Assembly: GCF_022701195.1 (NCBI RefSeq)
Contig: NZ_CP078089.1
Coordinates: 682,001 to 746,000, forward strand
DNA: 64,000 nt
Reading direction: 5' to 3'
Source of the DNA: Allobaculum mucilyticum
GTDB lineage: Bacteria > Bacillota_I > Bacilli_A > Erysipelotrichales > Erysipelotrichaceae
Shown here piece by piece: positions 1 to 8,788 of the stretch; position 1 is the stretch's first letter, and every line of letters begins with the position of its first letter. Both the position numbers and the translations under genes were made by a program. The notes below the pieces were generated by a model that saw only the letters and a program-made list of their open reading frames with translations, ran no database searches and was not told where the DNA came from.

Positions 1-21
1 GTCTAATTCAAGGAGGACATT

Positions 22-1800
22 ATGTACTATTCAAGTGGTAACTACGAAGCATTTGCGCGTCCGGAAAAACCGGAAGGCATCGATGAAAAATCTGCCTATT
101 TTGTCGGCACTGGGCTTGCTGCTCTGACCGCTGGATGTTTCTTAATCCGTGATGGCCAGATGCCTGGCAACCATCTGCACTTCTTCGAACGGGATCCCGT
201 TGCCGGCGGCGCCTGCGATGGCTGGTACTATCCAGGAAACGGCTACGTTATGCGCGGCGGTCGTGAGATGGATAACCATTTCGAAGTCATGTGGGATCTG
301 TTCCGTTCTATCCCAAGTATCGAAACCGATGGCGTCAGCGTTCTGGATGAATACTACTGGCTCAACAAAAAGGATCCTAACTTCTCCTTATGCCGTGTAA
401 CCGAAAAACAAGGCCAAGATGCGCATACCGATGGCAAATTCGGTGTCAGCGATAAAGGCTGCATGGAACTGATGAATTTCTTCATGACACCAGATGAAGA
501 ACTCGAAGACAAACGCATCACCGACTTCTTTGATGAAGAAGTTCTCGATACCAACTTCTGGCTCTACTGGCGCACCATGTTTGCGTTCTACAACTGCAAC
601 TCAGCTCTGGAAATGAAACGCTACATGACCCGTTTCATCCACCATATCGATGGTCTGCCAAATCTGAGTGCCTTACGTTTTACCAAATACAATCAGTATG
701 AATCCATGATTCTGCCAATGCAAAAATACCTGGAAGACCATGGTGCTCAGTTCCACTTCAACACTGAAGTTCTGGATGTAAACTTTGATATTCAGCCTGA
801 CGGTAAAAAACGTGCGGTAAGCGTTGTATTGCGTCACGATGGCAAAGACTCCACACTTGATCTTGGCGAAAACGACTACCTGTTTATTACGTTAGGAAGC
901 AACGTTGAAAACTCCTCGATCGGTGGTCAGGACAAAGTCTGCGAATACTTACCAGAAATCAAAGAAGGCGGATCCTTCGATCTGTGGCGCCGGATTGCCG
1001 CTCAGGACCCAAGCTTCGGTCATCCTGAAAAATTCTACTCTCACCCAGAAGAATGCAAATGGATGGGCGTTACGGTAAATACTCTCGATGACAAGATTCT
1101 GCCTTACATCGAAAAAATCACCAAACGTGATCCATTATCCGGCAAAGTTGTTACTGGTGGTATCGTCACTGCCAAAGACTCCGGCTGGCTGATGTCCTGG
1201 ACAATCAACCGTCAGCCTCAGTTCCATTCCCAGCCAAAGAACCAGGTTCTTGTCTGGCTGTATGGTCTGACTCCAGATGAAAAGGGCGACTTCATCAAGA
1301 AACCGATGGGCGAATGCACGGGTAAAGAAATCTGTGAAGAATGGCTCTACCACATTGGTGTGCCAGAAGATCAGATTGAAGACCTCGCAACCAACTCAGC
1401 CAATACGATTCCAGTTATGATGCCATTCGCTTCTTCCTACTTCATGCCGCGTGCCAAAGACGATCGTCCGGCAGTTGTACCAGAAGGCGCTGAAAACTTC
1501 GCATTCCTCGGTGAATTCGTTGAAACACCAAGAGATACCGTCTTCACAACTGAATATGCAATGCGTACCGGTATGGAAGCTGTCTATACCTTATTCAATA
1601 TCGACCGTGGTGTTCCAGAAGTCTGGGGCAGCCAGTATGATATCCGTGAGCTGCTCAAAGCAGCCATCAGTCTGCGTGACGGCCGTCCATTAAGCGATAT
1701 GCACTTCAACTGGATCGAAAAACTCGAACTGCACAAAGTGCTCGGCCTGATCAAGGACACTGATGTTGAAAAACTGCTCAAAGCCTATCACGTACTTTAA
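22..1800 (+). CDS. ohyA: Oleate hydratase (MCRA family)
   Basis: 592 aa, the usual length for the FAD-dependent oleate hydratases once called myosin-cross-reactive antigens. The family adds water to the cis-9 double bond of oleic acid to give 10-hydroxystearate, which detoxifies unsaturated fatty acids in gut Bacillota. A dinucleotide-binding stretch near residues 26-45 (VGTGLAALTAG) is followed by an acidic residue in FFERD, and the family-typical GGREMDNHFE segment is present. The start is fixed by an AGGAGG site at 11-16, five bases before the ATG. No signal peptide is seen, so it should act in the cytosol or at the inner membrane face. It stands alone and ends at a strong terminator. Confidence 0.95.
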   Translation: MYYSSGNYEAFARPEKPEGIDEKSAYFVGTGLAALTAGCFLIRDGQMPGNHLHFFERDPVAGGACDGWYYPGNGYVMRGGREMDNHFEVMWDLFRSIPSIETDGVSVLDEYYWLNKKDPNFSLCRVTEKQGQDAHTDGKFGVSDKGCMELMNFFMTPDEELEDKRITDFFDEEVLDTNFWLYWRTMFAFYNCNSALEMKRYMTRFIHHIDGLPNLSALRFTKYNQYESMILPMQKYLEDHGAQFHFNTEVLDVNFDIQPDGKKRAVSVVLRHDGKDSTLDLGENDYLFITLGSNVENSSIGGQDKVCEYLPEIKEGGSFDLWRRIAAQDPSFGHPEKFYSHPEECKWMGVTVNTLDDKILPYIEKITKRDPLSGKVVTGGIVTAKDSGWLMSWTINRQPQFHSQPKNQVLVWLYGLTPDEKGDFIKKPMGECTGKEICEEWLYHIGVPEDQIEDLATNSANTIPVMMPFASSYFMPRAKDDRPAVVPEGAENFAFLGEFVETPRDTVFTTEYAMRTGMEAVYTLFNIDRGVPEVWGSQYDIRELLKAAISLRDGRPLSDMHFNWIEKLELHKVLGLIKDTDVEKLLKAYHVL

Positions 1801-1959
1801 GCCTTAAGTGGAAACGGCTTGAGGTCAGAGCTGTTAAAGCCTCACCCCATCCGGAATCAGACAGGGATACCTGTTCATCTGTTCTTGAGGATATGTTCTT
1901 GAGAAGGTATGTTCCTGAAAGCTTGATTCCACCAACTCTCTTCTCATTTTGCCAATCTT

Positions 1960-1986
1960 GCCCCGTCTTACGACGGGGCTTTTTTC
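1960..1986 (+). terminator. Rho-independent terminator after ohyA
   Basis: A perfect 8-bp GC-rich stem (GCCCCGTC / GACGGGGC) with a 4-nt loop is followed by six T residues. It lies 160 bases past the ohyA stop. The rest of 1801-2204 shows no credible gene. Confidence 0.85.
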
Positions 1987-2121
1987 ATGTCTGGCTGTTT
2001 GATTATTGTGGGTCTGATTGTTTGGGTATTCCATATTTGATCGCTTGGTTGCCTGTATAACTTCCTCTGATTGTCTGCATCTTTGTCTGCAGATAGGTCT
2101 TCCTGATTGCAGATCTATCCA

Positions 2122-2151
2122 CAAGAAAACCCTGACTCAATGAGCCAGGGC
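2122..2151 (-). terminator. Terminator of the DUF1461 gene
   Basis: On the minus strand the hairpin CCCTGGCTCA / TGAGTCAGGG has one mismatch and a very tight loop. It is followed by GTTTTCTTG and lies about 55 bases past the stop of the 2205-2951 gene. Confidence 0.5.
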
Positions 2152-2204
2152 TTATTTGAAGAAATCAATTGTTGAGATCTTTGGTTCGAAAATCGAATCA
2201 GATT

Positions 2205-2951
2205 TTAACCGTTTGCCGTTTGGGTCCGGTCCTCTTTCGATCCTTTTTCAAGTTTCAGACCATCCAAATAGACAGGCAGTGTCTTTCGGGCCAGAAGGCA
2301 GAGCCCGGCAACAGGAGCCAGGCCAGCCAGCAGTTTGCCGGCAATCAAAAAGACCATTGATGAAAACATTTCTTCCGGACAGATGACAATCATGAAATCC
2401 GTTGCCGGATTGAGCAGCCAGTCCATGTTTCCCGGGAACACAACCGTATGAAACCAGGTCCAGAAGCCGGTGAAATCAATGAACCACCAGAAGCCAAAGA
2501 AGACCAGGACGACCGCAAAGCAGACCAGGCCATCGAGCAGTCCCTGCATCAGGTCATACAGACCTGCCAGCTTATTTCTTGCCAGAAGCAAAACCATCGC
2601 AACGATGCATAAGATCCAGGAGATCACCATCACCCAATAGGCGCGCTGCCACAGCGTCCTGACATCCTTCATATGACGGATTTCCTTGGTGTTGAAGGTT
2701 GGCTGCACCTGATTTCTCCAGGTGATCGTCCCATTGAGATCATCCCGTTTGCCTTCAACGTAATCGGTCATCATGAAAATCGAGTCTTCCAGATCGGATG
2801 AAGTGATATTTTCTCTTTCAGCCAGATGGATGCGCTCATACAGATCCAGATAGAACTGATGATCGAAAACAACTGAGCTGACACTTGAGAGCAGCATGGC
2901 CACCAGAAAGAAAATGCCAAACTGAAACGACAAAATTCGATTGAGTTTCAT
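2205..2951 (-). CDS. DUF1461 / TIGR01906-type integral membrane protein
   Basis: 248 aa. The N-terminal hydrophobic segment (residues about 8-28) is followed by a roughly 90-residue soluble loop with helical charged stretches and an HMKDV motif, then three or four further membrane spans. This layout matches the TIGR01906/DUF1461 membrane proteins of Bacillota, whose function is unknown. In that family the loop after the first span faces outside; this is inferred here. The gene is transcribed away from the hsdM stump, with only 45 bases between the two starts. No operon partner is visible. Confidence 0.75.
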   Translation of the reverse strand: MKLNRILSFQFGIFFLVAMLLSSVSSVVFDHQFYLDLYERIHLAERENITSSDLEDSIFMMTDYVEGKRDDLNGTITWRNQVQPTFNTKEIRHMKDVRTLWQRAYWVMVISWILCIVAMVLLLARNKLAGLYDLMQGLLDGLVCFAVVLVFFGFWWFIDFTGFWTWFHTVVFPGNMDWLLNPATDFMIVICPEEMFSSMVFLIAGKLLAGLAPVAGLCLLARKTLPVYLDGLKLEKGSKEDRTQTANG

Positions 2952-2996
2952 TCTCTGGTTTAAAGTAAAACCAAGTGAATGAATGGAGAGATCAGT

Positions 2997-3188
2997 ATGG
3001 CAGAAAATAAACTCTATCTCTTTGACATTGATGAAAAAATTGATGTTTCAAAAGAGGTCAATTTTATCTGGGCGATAGCGAATCGATTAAGAGGTCCGTA
3101 TCAGTCCGACAAATATAAAGATGTGATCATTCCAATGGTTATACTCAGACGTTTCGAGTGTGCTCTGGAAGCAATGTCATTAAGTTAA
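2997..3188 (+). pseudogene. hsdM: Truncated type I methyltransferase HsdM (N-terminal stump)
   Basis: The first roughly 59 codons read as the N-terminal helical domain of a type I restriction-modification methylase, including NFIWAIANRLRG and DVIIPMVILRRFECALE. The start is the ATG at 2997 with GGAGAG just upstream. At 3172 the reading runs into the inverted repeat of an IS4-family element, and the stop codon at 3186-3188 comes from that repeat. The catalytic NPPF domain and the hsdS and hsdR partners are absent. The complete methylase-nuclease at 6737 is of a different type, so this stump is a relic of a second, lost system. It cannot encode an active enzyme. Confidence 0.85.
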
Positions 3189-3197
3189 GATTTCTCA

Positions 3198-3235
3198 GAC
3201 CACATCAGCGTTAAGCAGTGATGTGGTCTTTTTTC
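3198..3235 (+). terminator. Terminator inside the left end of IS copy A
   Basis: An 11-bp stem (AGACCACATCA / TGATGTGGTCT) is followed by seven T residues. It lies upstream of the transposase and would block transcription entering from outside, a common way for IS elements to stay quiet. The same structure is in copy B. Confidence 0.8.
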
Positions 3236-3360
3236 TACTCTTCAAGTCAAATCTCGAATGATTCGAGTTTTTTCACTTTTTTCTAAAAATCTATTGACAA
3301 ATTTCTGCCGCCGCGCGGCTGCTTCGCAGCCGATGGGGAGAACTTAAAGGAGTTTTCCCT

Positions 3361-4671
3361 ATGACTGCTATCGCCAAAGAATGTTCTTTCTTCAGAAACA
3401 CCTTCCTCAATATCATCAGCTCAGAAACGGCGAACCCTGCCAATTTTACTTCTCAGTCCGCCTTCACCCGTAAGCGGCAGATTGACCTGCATGAGCTTGT
3501 CCTTCTTCCGTTTCAGCTGACAGAGGAATCCCTCGCTGCTTCCTTTCCCTGGATCCTGTTTAAGGGCGGATCATCTGTTTCAGCCTCTGCTGTGTCTCAG
3601 GCCCGTTCCAAAATCAACTCTTCACTTTATAAAAACGTCTTCAATCGGTTTAACAAGGCAACTTCCAGCTCTGATGTTAAAACCTTCAAGGGTTATCGCC
3701 TCCTCGCTGTAGATGGAAGCGAGATTCAAGTTCTTCCTGAACAGGACAATGACATCACCTATGGCGCTTCTAAAAAAGGCAAGAAGAGGCACTTTGTTCA
3801 TTTGAATGCCGAATTCGACGCCCTCAACTCCGTCTTTACTGACGCGCTGCTTCAACCCGGCTCTGAGAAGAATGAAGATTCAGCTCTTCTTGAACTCGCT
3901 CAGCGTTCTTCATTTCAGAAAGCCATCTTCATCGCTGATCGGGGATACGAAGCTCTTATGTCTTTCTATCGCCTGCAGAAGGAACATGTCCCTTTTGTCA
4001 TACGTATCAAAGACGAGACATCATCTACAAGCATTCTCAAGTACTATAAGACTCCCGAGTCAGAAGAGTATGACATTCCTTTCAATGTGATTCTGACCAG
4101 TAAAAACAACAGGCATGTCAAAGACCATTGGGATGTCTATAAGTACATCTCTTCGTACAGGAAGCAGCCTGAATTTGACGGTCAAACGACTGAACTCCCT
4201 TTAAATATCAGGGTTGTGAGGTTCAAAGCTGCCTGCGAAGGGAATGAATCATTCATTACCGTCTGCACCAATCTGTCGGAAGCTGAGTTTGGGACCGAGG
4301 ACATCAAGCAGATCTACCGTCTGCGCTGGCAGGTTGAAGTCGGCTTCAGGGGACTGAAACGAAACACCGATCTTGAATGGACTCATTCAAGGAAGCTTGA
4401 TCTGGTCCAGGCAGAGATCTATGCCAAAATGACTCTCTACAATCTTTGTTCCCGTTTGCGCAACAAGGTAGAAAGATCTCGTCAGCACCAGAAGCGCATC
4501 GCTCAGGCCAAAAAGCACAAGCAGAAGGCAGATTTCGGATTCATCATCAAAACGATTCAACAGTGGCTGTTCAAAAAAGCCAGAATCAGCTTGAGTACAC
4601 TGGAAGATCTTCTTCTGGCCAGGATATCTCCGATCAGAGAAGGAAGAGCTGATACCAGAAAGAAGAAGTGA
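3361..4671 (+). CDS. IS4-family DDE transposase (copy A)
   Basis: 436 aa. The catalytic triad can be placed at DGSEIQ (first D), DRGYEA (second D) and the E of the signature Y-x2-R-x3-E-x6-K, which is matched exactly by YRLRWQVEVGFRGLK. That signature defines the IS4 family. The C-terminus is strongly basic. The ATG is preceded by AAAGGAG. A TTGACA lies at 3294-3299, and a GC-rich hairpin (CGGCTGC / GCAGCCG) sits just before the ribosome binding site and may limit translation. The frame is intact, so the element is probably active. The product is identical to the copy at 44883-46193. Confidence 0.95.
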   Translation: MTAIAKECSFFRNTFLNIISSETANPANFTSQSAFTRKRQIDLHELVLLPFQLTEESLAASFPWILFKGGSSVSASAVSQARSKINSSLYKNVFNRFNKATSSSDVKTFKGYRLLAVDGSEIQVLPEQDNDITYGASKKGKKRHFVHLNAEFDALNSVFTDALLQPGSEKNEDSALLELAQRSSFQKAIFIADRGYEALMSFYRLQKEHVPFVIRIKDETSSTSILKYYKTPESEEYDIPFNVILTSKNNRHVKDHWDVYKYISSYRKQPEFDGQTTELPLNIRVVRFKAACEGNESFITVCTNLSEAEFGTEDIKQIYRLRWQVEVGFRGLKRNTDLEWTHSRKLDLVQAEIYAKMTLYNLCSRLRNKVERSRQHQKRIAQAKKHKQKADFGFIIKTIQQWLFKKARISLSTLEDLLLARISPIREGRADTRKKK

Positions 4672-4697
4672 CAGATTTGAAAACCGAAAAGTCATCA

Positions 4698-4734
4698 GGA
4701 TGATTTTTTCAACAGGTAGAAAATCATCCTTTTC
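4698..4734 (+). terminator. Terminator after the IS copy A transposase
   Basis: An 11-bp stem (AGGATGATTTT / AAAATCATCCT) is followed by TTTT, 26 bases past the transposase stop. Confidence 0.75.
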
Positions 4735-4820
4735 GTCATGCCTGAGACGCAAAATATAAGAAATGACAACGCTCATGAACATGGTATACGATTTTTATCC
4801 CTCCTTAACTTAATGACATT

Positions 4821-5098
4821 GGAATTGGAATAACAAAAAAATGGGAGCGGCTCGAAAGCTACGGTCCCAAATTTGTCGAGAATATTGTTCAGGCAATCGC
4901 CAGGGATCTGCTGATGGAAAGCATGCTGAGAATGGAGAGCATGAGAATCGTTGCCCATGTTCATGATGAAGTGATTATTGAAGTTGATGAGGATTCAGTT
5001 GAGAATGTTTGTAGATCGATGAGCAAAGTACCAGATTGGGCTGAAGGGTTGGTCCTGAATGCGGATGGGTATGAATGCTCGTTCTATATGAAAGACTG
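4821..5098 (+). pseudogene. C-terminal remnant of a phage-type family A DNA polymerase
   Basis: From the IS edge the frame reads TKKWERLESYGPKFVENIVQ, then RDLL, then AHVHDEVIIEVDED, and it ends at 5098. HDEV is motif C of family A polymerases, and KKWERLESYGPKF is characteristic of polymerases encoded by Bacillota phages. Only about 90 of the usual 600 or more residues survive, starting at the IS inverted repeat without its own start codon. A later in-frame ATG at 4914 is not preceded by a convincing ribosome binding site. This shows that phage or mobile-element DNA once lay here. Confidence 0.85.
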
Positions 5099-5140
5099 AA
5101 ATTCTCCTACGAGCTTCCTCTTCAAATCAAAAAAATACAA

Positions 5141-5536
5141 TTAAACCTTCCCAGCTAGATTCTCGAGTTCTGATATCCAATAGTTTGAATAGCTCTGAAC
5201 ATCAAATAGGAAATGCGAAACATTCTCGAAATTTCTTAAGTCAGTTGTCTTGAGTGCATCCTCAAGAGCACCTTTGTATTCTGCAAATCCAGGAGTATTA
5301 GAATATTTTTTCTTAATGAAGTTGAGGCGCAGAAGATGAACTTCGCATTCAATTTCATCACGCAATTCACGTGCTTGATTAACAACAGAATCCGAGCGTT
5401 CGCTAACGCGCGAAAATAAAGTTTCAGCCTTGGAGTGATATTCTTTTAATCGGTGAATAAGCTCTGAAATAGAAGGCGACTTACCAGAAGAGTTAAACGG
5501 GAAGTCATTTTCATTGGTAATACTGAATTTGTTCAT
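5141..5536 (-). CDS. Unknown 131-aa helical protein in the BcgI-like operon
   Basis: 131 aa with no recognised domain. After about 20 polar residues the sequence looks almost wholly helical, with heptad-like patterns at residues 25-80 (LIHRLKEYHSKAETLF, then ARELRDEIECEVHLL), so a coiled coil or helical bundle is likely. There are no membrane spans and no signal peptide. The ATG has a strong AAAGGAGAT site. It is the last gene of the minus-strand run headed by the ribbon-helix-helix-like protein at 8991, 67 bases after the specificity subunit. Its position suggests an accessory or regulatory role in restriction-modification, but no function can be read from the sequence. Confidence 0.7.
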   Translation of the reverse strand: MNKFSITNENDFPFNSSGKSPSISELIHRLKEYHSKAETLFSRVSERSDSVVNQARELRDEIECEVHLLRLNFIKKKYSNTPGFAEYKGALEDALKTTDLRNFENVSHFLFDVQSYSNYWISELENLAGKV

Positions 5537-5603
5537 AATATCTCCTTTGGTATTGTATCGGTACAGCAGAATAGGCGGTTGGGTATGCCCAACCGCTACT
5601 TTT

Positions 5604-6716
5604 TCAGTTGTTGATGACTTTCTTTGTTGCTTCGGCTTTTTTGGTGCTATAAGTTACAACATCCTGAATAACTAGCTTGTGAATTCCTGAAATAATAGTC
5701 TTCATCAAATCATAGTTAGGAGTATTTGCTTCTGTTATAGGCAAGAAAATGGTCAAGGCATCTACATCTTTGGCATAACAATTACGACCGTAATCGAATT
5801 GTCCGTTATGCGCCGATTTGTGAATCGCTGTGGTAACGAATATGGCAGCATATTCTGGTAGGTTTTCCGTATGAACAACTGCTATATGGTCGTCACCACC
5901 ATAAGGATAGTTTCTGTATTTTGCTGAACCAAACATATCTACCGTTGTGGTGTTCGATGAAAATTGTCTTACATCGTTTCCAATGAAAGCTGATACCCCT
6001 TCCGAAGCTTCACCAGCAGTAACAAACGGTAGCGTACCTGGAATTCTGTCCGTACTTTTTAAACGTTTGCCTCTTGTAGAGTTGCCGAATAAGTCTTCAA
6101 CATTAAATTCTCCCCAGTGGATTTTATCGAAATCTCTTAATACTTGTTCTTCTTCAAGAGTCAGGTGCGTATCTTTAAGTCCTGTGATTGAAAGATACGC
6201 CTCAAGCTCAGCGATATACTGAGCCTCAAGCTCAGCGATAAAATTTTCCATAAAATCTAAGTCAATTTTACCCTGCTTGATAGGAAGCAAAATATTCTTG
6301 TCCTGAACTACATTCCAGCCACCAAGCTTATTTTTATAGGAGTAAATCGCCAAATCGGTTACTTTGTTTATACACATTACGATAAACAGATACTGATTAG
6401 GCGAAAGTTCCTCTTCTTCTCTTTTCCAACAAATTGCATAAGCGTCAGATAAAATAGTAAAAGGTCTTGATTGATAGTATGCTCGATATACATCGCTGTT
6501 TGAGGGGATTGATATCACATTTTGTAAAACTGTTGCATTATCTGTTGGGGCATAGTAATTCAGGCCTTGATTTTGAAAGCTTGAGGTTAGACATGGTAAT
6601 TCATATTTACCGATAGGTTGCTTTGGTAGATTGTCAGCTTTGTACGGTAGCTTAATGGTCGGTATTTTCTTGAACAAATCTCCCATTCGATATTCGCCCC
6701 ACTCAACTTTTTGCAA
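5604..6716 (-). CDS. Specificity (S) subunit of a BcgI-like restriction-modification system
   Basis: 370 aa with two tandem target-recognition halves, each opening with a matching motif: VEWGEYRMGDLF at about residue 4 and IHWGEFNVEDLF at about residue 200. Between them lies a helical spacer with a duplicated IAELEAxY unit. This is the architecture of type I HsdS and BcgI B subunits; BcgI B is about 340 aa. The protein should choose the bipartite DNA target for the enzyme encoded upstream, 20 bases away. The annotated start is TTG with no clear ribosome binding site. The upstream codons stay open for about 12 residues and look coding, so translation may be coupled to the gene before it, or a small frameshift may lie near 6730. 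Confidence 0.88.
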   Translation of the reverse strand: MQKVEWGEYRMGDLFKKIPTIKLPYKADNLPKQPIGKYELPCLTSSFQNQGLNYYAPTDNATVLQNVISIPSNSDVYRAYYQSRPFTILSDAYAICWKREEEELSPNQYLFIVMCINKVTDLAIYSYKNKLGGWNVVQDKNILLPIKQGKIDLDFMENFIAELEAQYIAELEAYLSITGLKDTHLTLEEEQVLRDFDKIHWGEFNVEDLFGNSTRGKRLKSTDRIPGTLPFVTAGEASEGVSAFIGNDVRQFSSNTTTVDMFGSAKYRNYPYGGDDHIAVVHTENLPEYAAIFVTTAIHKSAHNGQFDYGRNCYAKDVDALTIFLPITEANTPNYDLMKTIISGIHKLVIQDVVTYSTKKAEATKKVINN

Positions 6717-6736
6717 TTTTTCATTGAGTGAGGCTT

Positions 6737-8788
6737 CTATTTTCCCAGGCTTTCATCCTCCATGGTCTGGTTTTTTAGTAGGTTAGATACCTCCCAGGCC
6801 AGATAGTCTGCCACCGTTTTCTTAAAATCAGAAAGGGTCGGTGTTATATCAATTGGTGCTGATTGATTCCAGTCGCAACCGCTTTCAGGGTCAATATTTC
6901 CCTCATAGTAGTCCTGTTCAGAAAGATAATGCAGTTTTGACTTTCCAAAGCGAACTAAATCCACAACTTCCTGATAGCGGGCCTTTGCGTGGTCAGTGTC
7001 CTTTAGATTTACACTAGCCTTTTTTCGATTAGTCCTTGTATACCCATCGTATGAAAAATCAATGAACTTCACGATATCGTCTTTCTGATGGGCTTCACCT
7101 ACACGGAAAACGTAGATGTAAGTCTGGACACTAGACTTTCCGATAAAAAGATCAATAGGCATCTTGATGCTAGCTAAAAGAGTGTTATTTTTTAATATCT
7201 CTTTGTTATACTCTGTGGCTTTTCCACTACCTGCTGATCCTTGGATAATAATAGCTGCATATCCTTTCTTCTCCATCATTCCGAGGGCGGTTTTAACAAA
7301 GATCATGCCGTTCCCTGGGGCGGAATAGGGTGGATTTAAAACAAAAGCATCTGCTGGAAATTTCTCGCTTGTTTTTCCAAAACCATAATTTCCATTAAAC
7401 TCAAGCAAAGAGTCTTTATTCAAGATATTGGAACTACCATCACCCATCAGAATCATATTGAGTACAGCCAGCATATATATTTCGGGTAAGATCTCAAGAC
7501 CAAGTAATTGCTGGTTTTTTATCTGAAGGGATTTCTTCTCTAGAGCGTCAGGAGATTTTATTCGGTTCTTTGCGTCGATAAGCATTTCATTCATAGCCGC
7601 AACCAAAAGTCCGGCTGATCCAGTAGCAAAGTCCCATACATAAGAATCTTTATTGATTCGAGCAAGCTTTACTAAAAGTGTAGCAACATAAGAAGGCGTG
7701 AGTACAACGTCGTTTAACTTATCCTGAGAGAAGCCGAGCCAGCTGTACATTTCGTTAAACAGTTTGCCGGTGAAATCTGTTGTCAGTCCAATTTTGTAAT
7801 AAATGCCTAGATCATTGACAATTTTAGCAAATACTCGTTTAAGCTGACTTTGACCATCAATTACCTTGTTAATGTTATCTGTAAGAAGTGTGTTTTGCAG
7901 GGTGCGCAGTATTAACTCCCTCTTATCCGATGGAATGTTTTTCTCTTTTAGAAAAGCGGTTATTTTTCTAACAATAATATCTCCATCTCGATTTCCTTCT
8001 TCTGCCGAAGATTTCAAATCTTCAATTTCTAATGGGGAAACTTTGCCTGGAACACCAAGGGTCGCAATGATGGTTGAAGCTACGAGATAAATACGGTCCT
8101 TTTCCTGTAAACCTTTTTCGCTTTGAAAAATGTCATTATTGAGTTTTACAAGACTTGCATTGATTTCTTGTTCTCGCTTCTCTTTGATCTTATCTAATTC
8201 TTCTTGAGTTAATTGTAACAGCTTGATTTTTTTGATAAATTGGTCAAAGTTTGAGGCTTTCAAAAATGACAAATCAGTATACTCATCTACTTTTTGCCCG
8301 ATACCATAATTGGTCTTTGAGACATAATAAACACCAATAGAGTGTTGAAGATTTCCACGCTCGTCTTTATAACCCGTTACCCCAATAGCGATTACTTCTG
8401 TAAAACTTGTGTGATGCAATACCGCATTTGCATAATGAACGGCACCATTAACTGCATAGGAATTGATGTTCTTAAAATTTGGTTCGTTTTTTGCAGTCTT
8501 ATTTTCAACCTGTCTATCATTATTTAGTTTAACGAGTTTGTCTTTATAACCTTTATATTCAATCAGAACTGGAAACGGATTTCCGTACTGATCATAAAGT
8601 AGGAGTTTTGCATCTGGTCTATTCCCACCAACTCCTCCATTTTTGGAAAAGTATGTATCTAGAGCTTTGTCAATATCTGGATTCAGCTTTTCTTGCTCCA
8701 ATTTATAGTCTAATTTATAAGACTTTAGCCATCCGTTAACCAAATCTGCAATATTTGGTTCTACTGATTGTACTGTTTGTTTTGCCAT
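6737..8788 (-). CDS. BcgI-like fused endonuclease-methyltransferase (RM subunit)
   Basis: 683 aa from the ATG at 8788. The N-terminal domain has a PD-(D/E)xK nuclease signature: PD at residues 58-59 and EYK at 77-79. The C-terminal half is an N6-adenine methylase with motif X-like LTPSYVA (about 363), motif I DFATGSAG (about 386) and motif IV NPPY (485-488). One polypeptide that both cuts and methylates, paired with a separate S subunit, is the type IIB BcgI plan; BcgI A is about 640 aa. It should cut on both sides of its recognition site and methylate adenine for self-protection. The start overlaps the upstream stop by one base (TGATG), so translation is coupled. All catalytic motifs look intact. 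Confidence 0.88.
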   Translation of the reverse strand: MAKQTVQSVEPNIADLVNGWLKSYKLDYKLEQEKLNPDIDKALDTYFSKNGGVGGNRPDAKLLLYDQYGNPFPVLIEYKGYKDKLVKLNNDRQVENKTAKNEPNFKNINSYAVNGAVHYANAVLHHTSFTEVIAIGVTGYKDERGNLQHSIGVYYVSKTNYGIGQKVDEYTDLSFLKASNFDQFIKKIKLLQLTQEELDKIKEKREQEINASLVKLNNDIFQSEKGLQEKDRIYLVASTIIATLGVPGKVSPLEIEDLKSSAEEGNRDGDIIVRKITAFLKEKNIPSDKRELILRTLQNTLLTDNINKVIDGQSQLKRVFAKIVNDLGIYYKIGLTTDFTGKLFNEMYSWLGFSQDKLNDVVLTPSYVATLLVKLARINKDSYVWDFATGSAGLLVAAMNEMLIDAKNRIKSPDALEKKSLQIKNQQLLGLEILPEIYMLAVLNMILMGDGSSNILNKDSLLEFNGNYGFGKTSEKFPADAFVLNPPYSAPGNGMIFVKTALGMMEKKGYAAIIIQGSAGSGKATEYNKEILKNNTLLASIKMPIDLFIGKSSVQTYIYVFRVGEAHQKDDIVKFIDFSYDGYTRTNRKKASVNLKDTDHAKARYQEVVDLVRFGKSKLHYLSEQDYYEGNIDPESGCDWNQSAPIDITPTLSDFKKTVADYLAWEVSNLLKNQTMEDESLGK

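Larger units (their letters stand above)
3172..4821 (+). mobile_element. IS4-family insertion sequence, copy A
   Basis: The 1650-bp element has perfect 18-bp terminal inverted repeats (CAATGTCATTAAGTTAAG at 3172 and its complement ending at 4821). It encodes one transposase and is repeated in opposite orientation at 44733-46382. The two copies have the same length and identical transposases; I see two single-base differences, near 4775 and 4782. No direct target duplication is visible. The left flank is an hsdM gene and the right flank is a phage polymerase gene, so the insertion was accompanied or followed by rearrangement. Confidence 0.92.
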
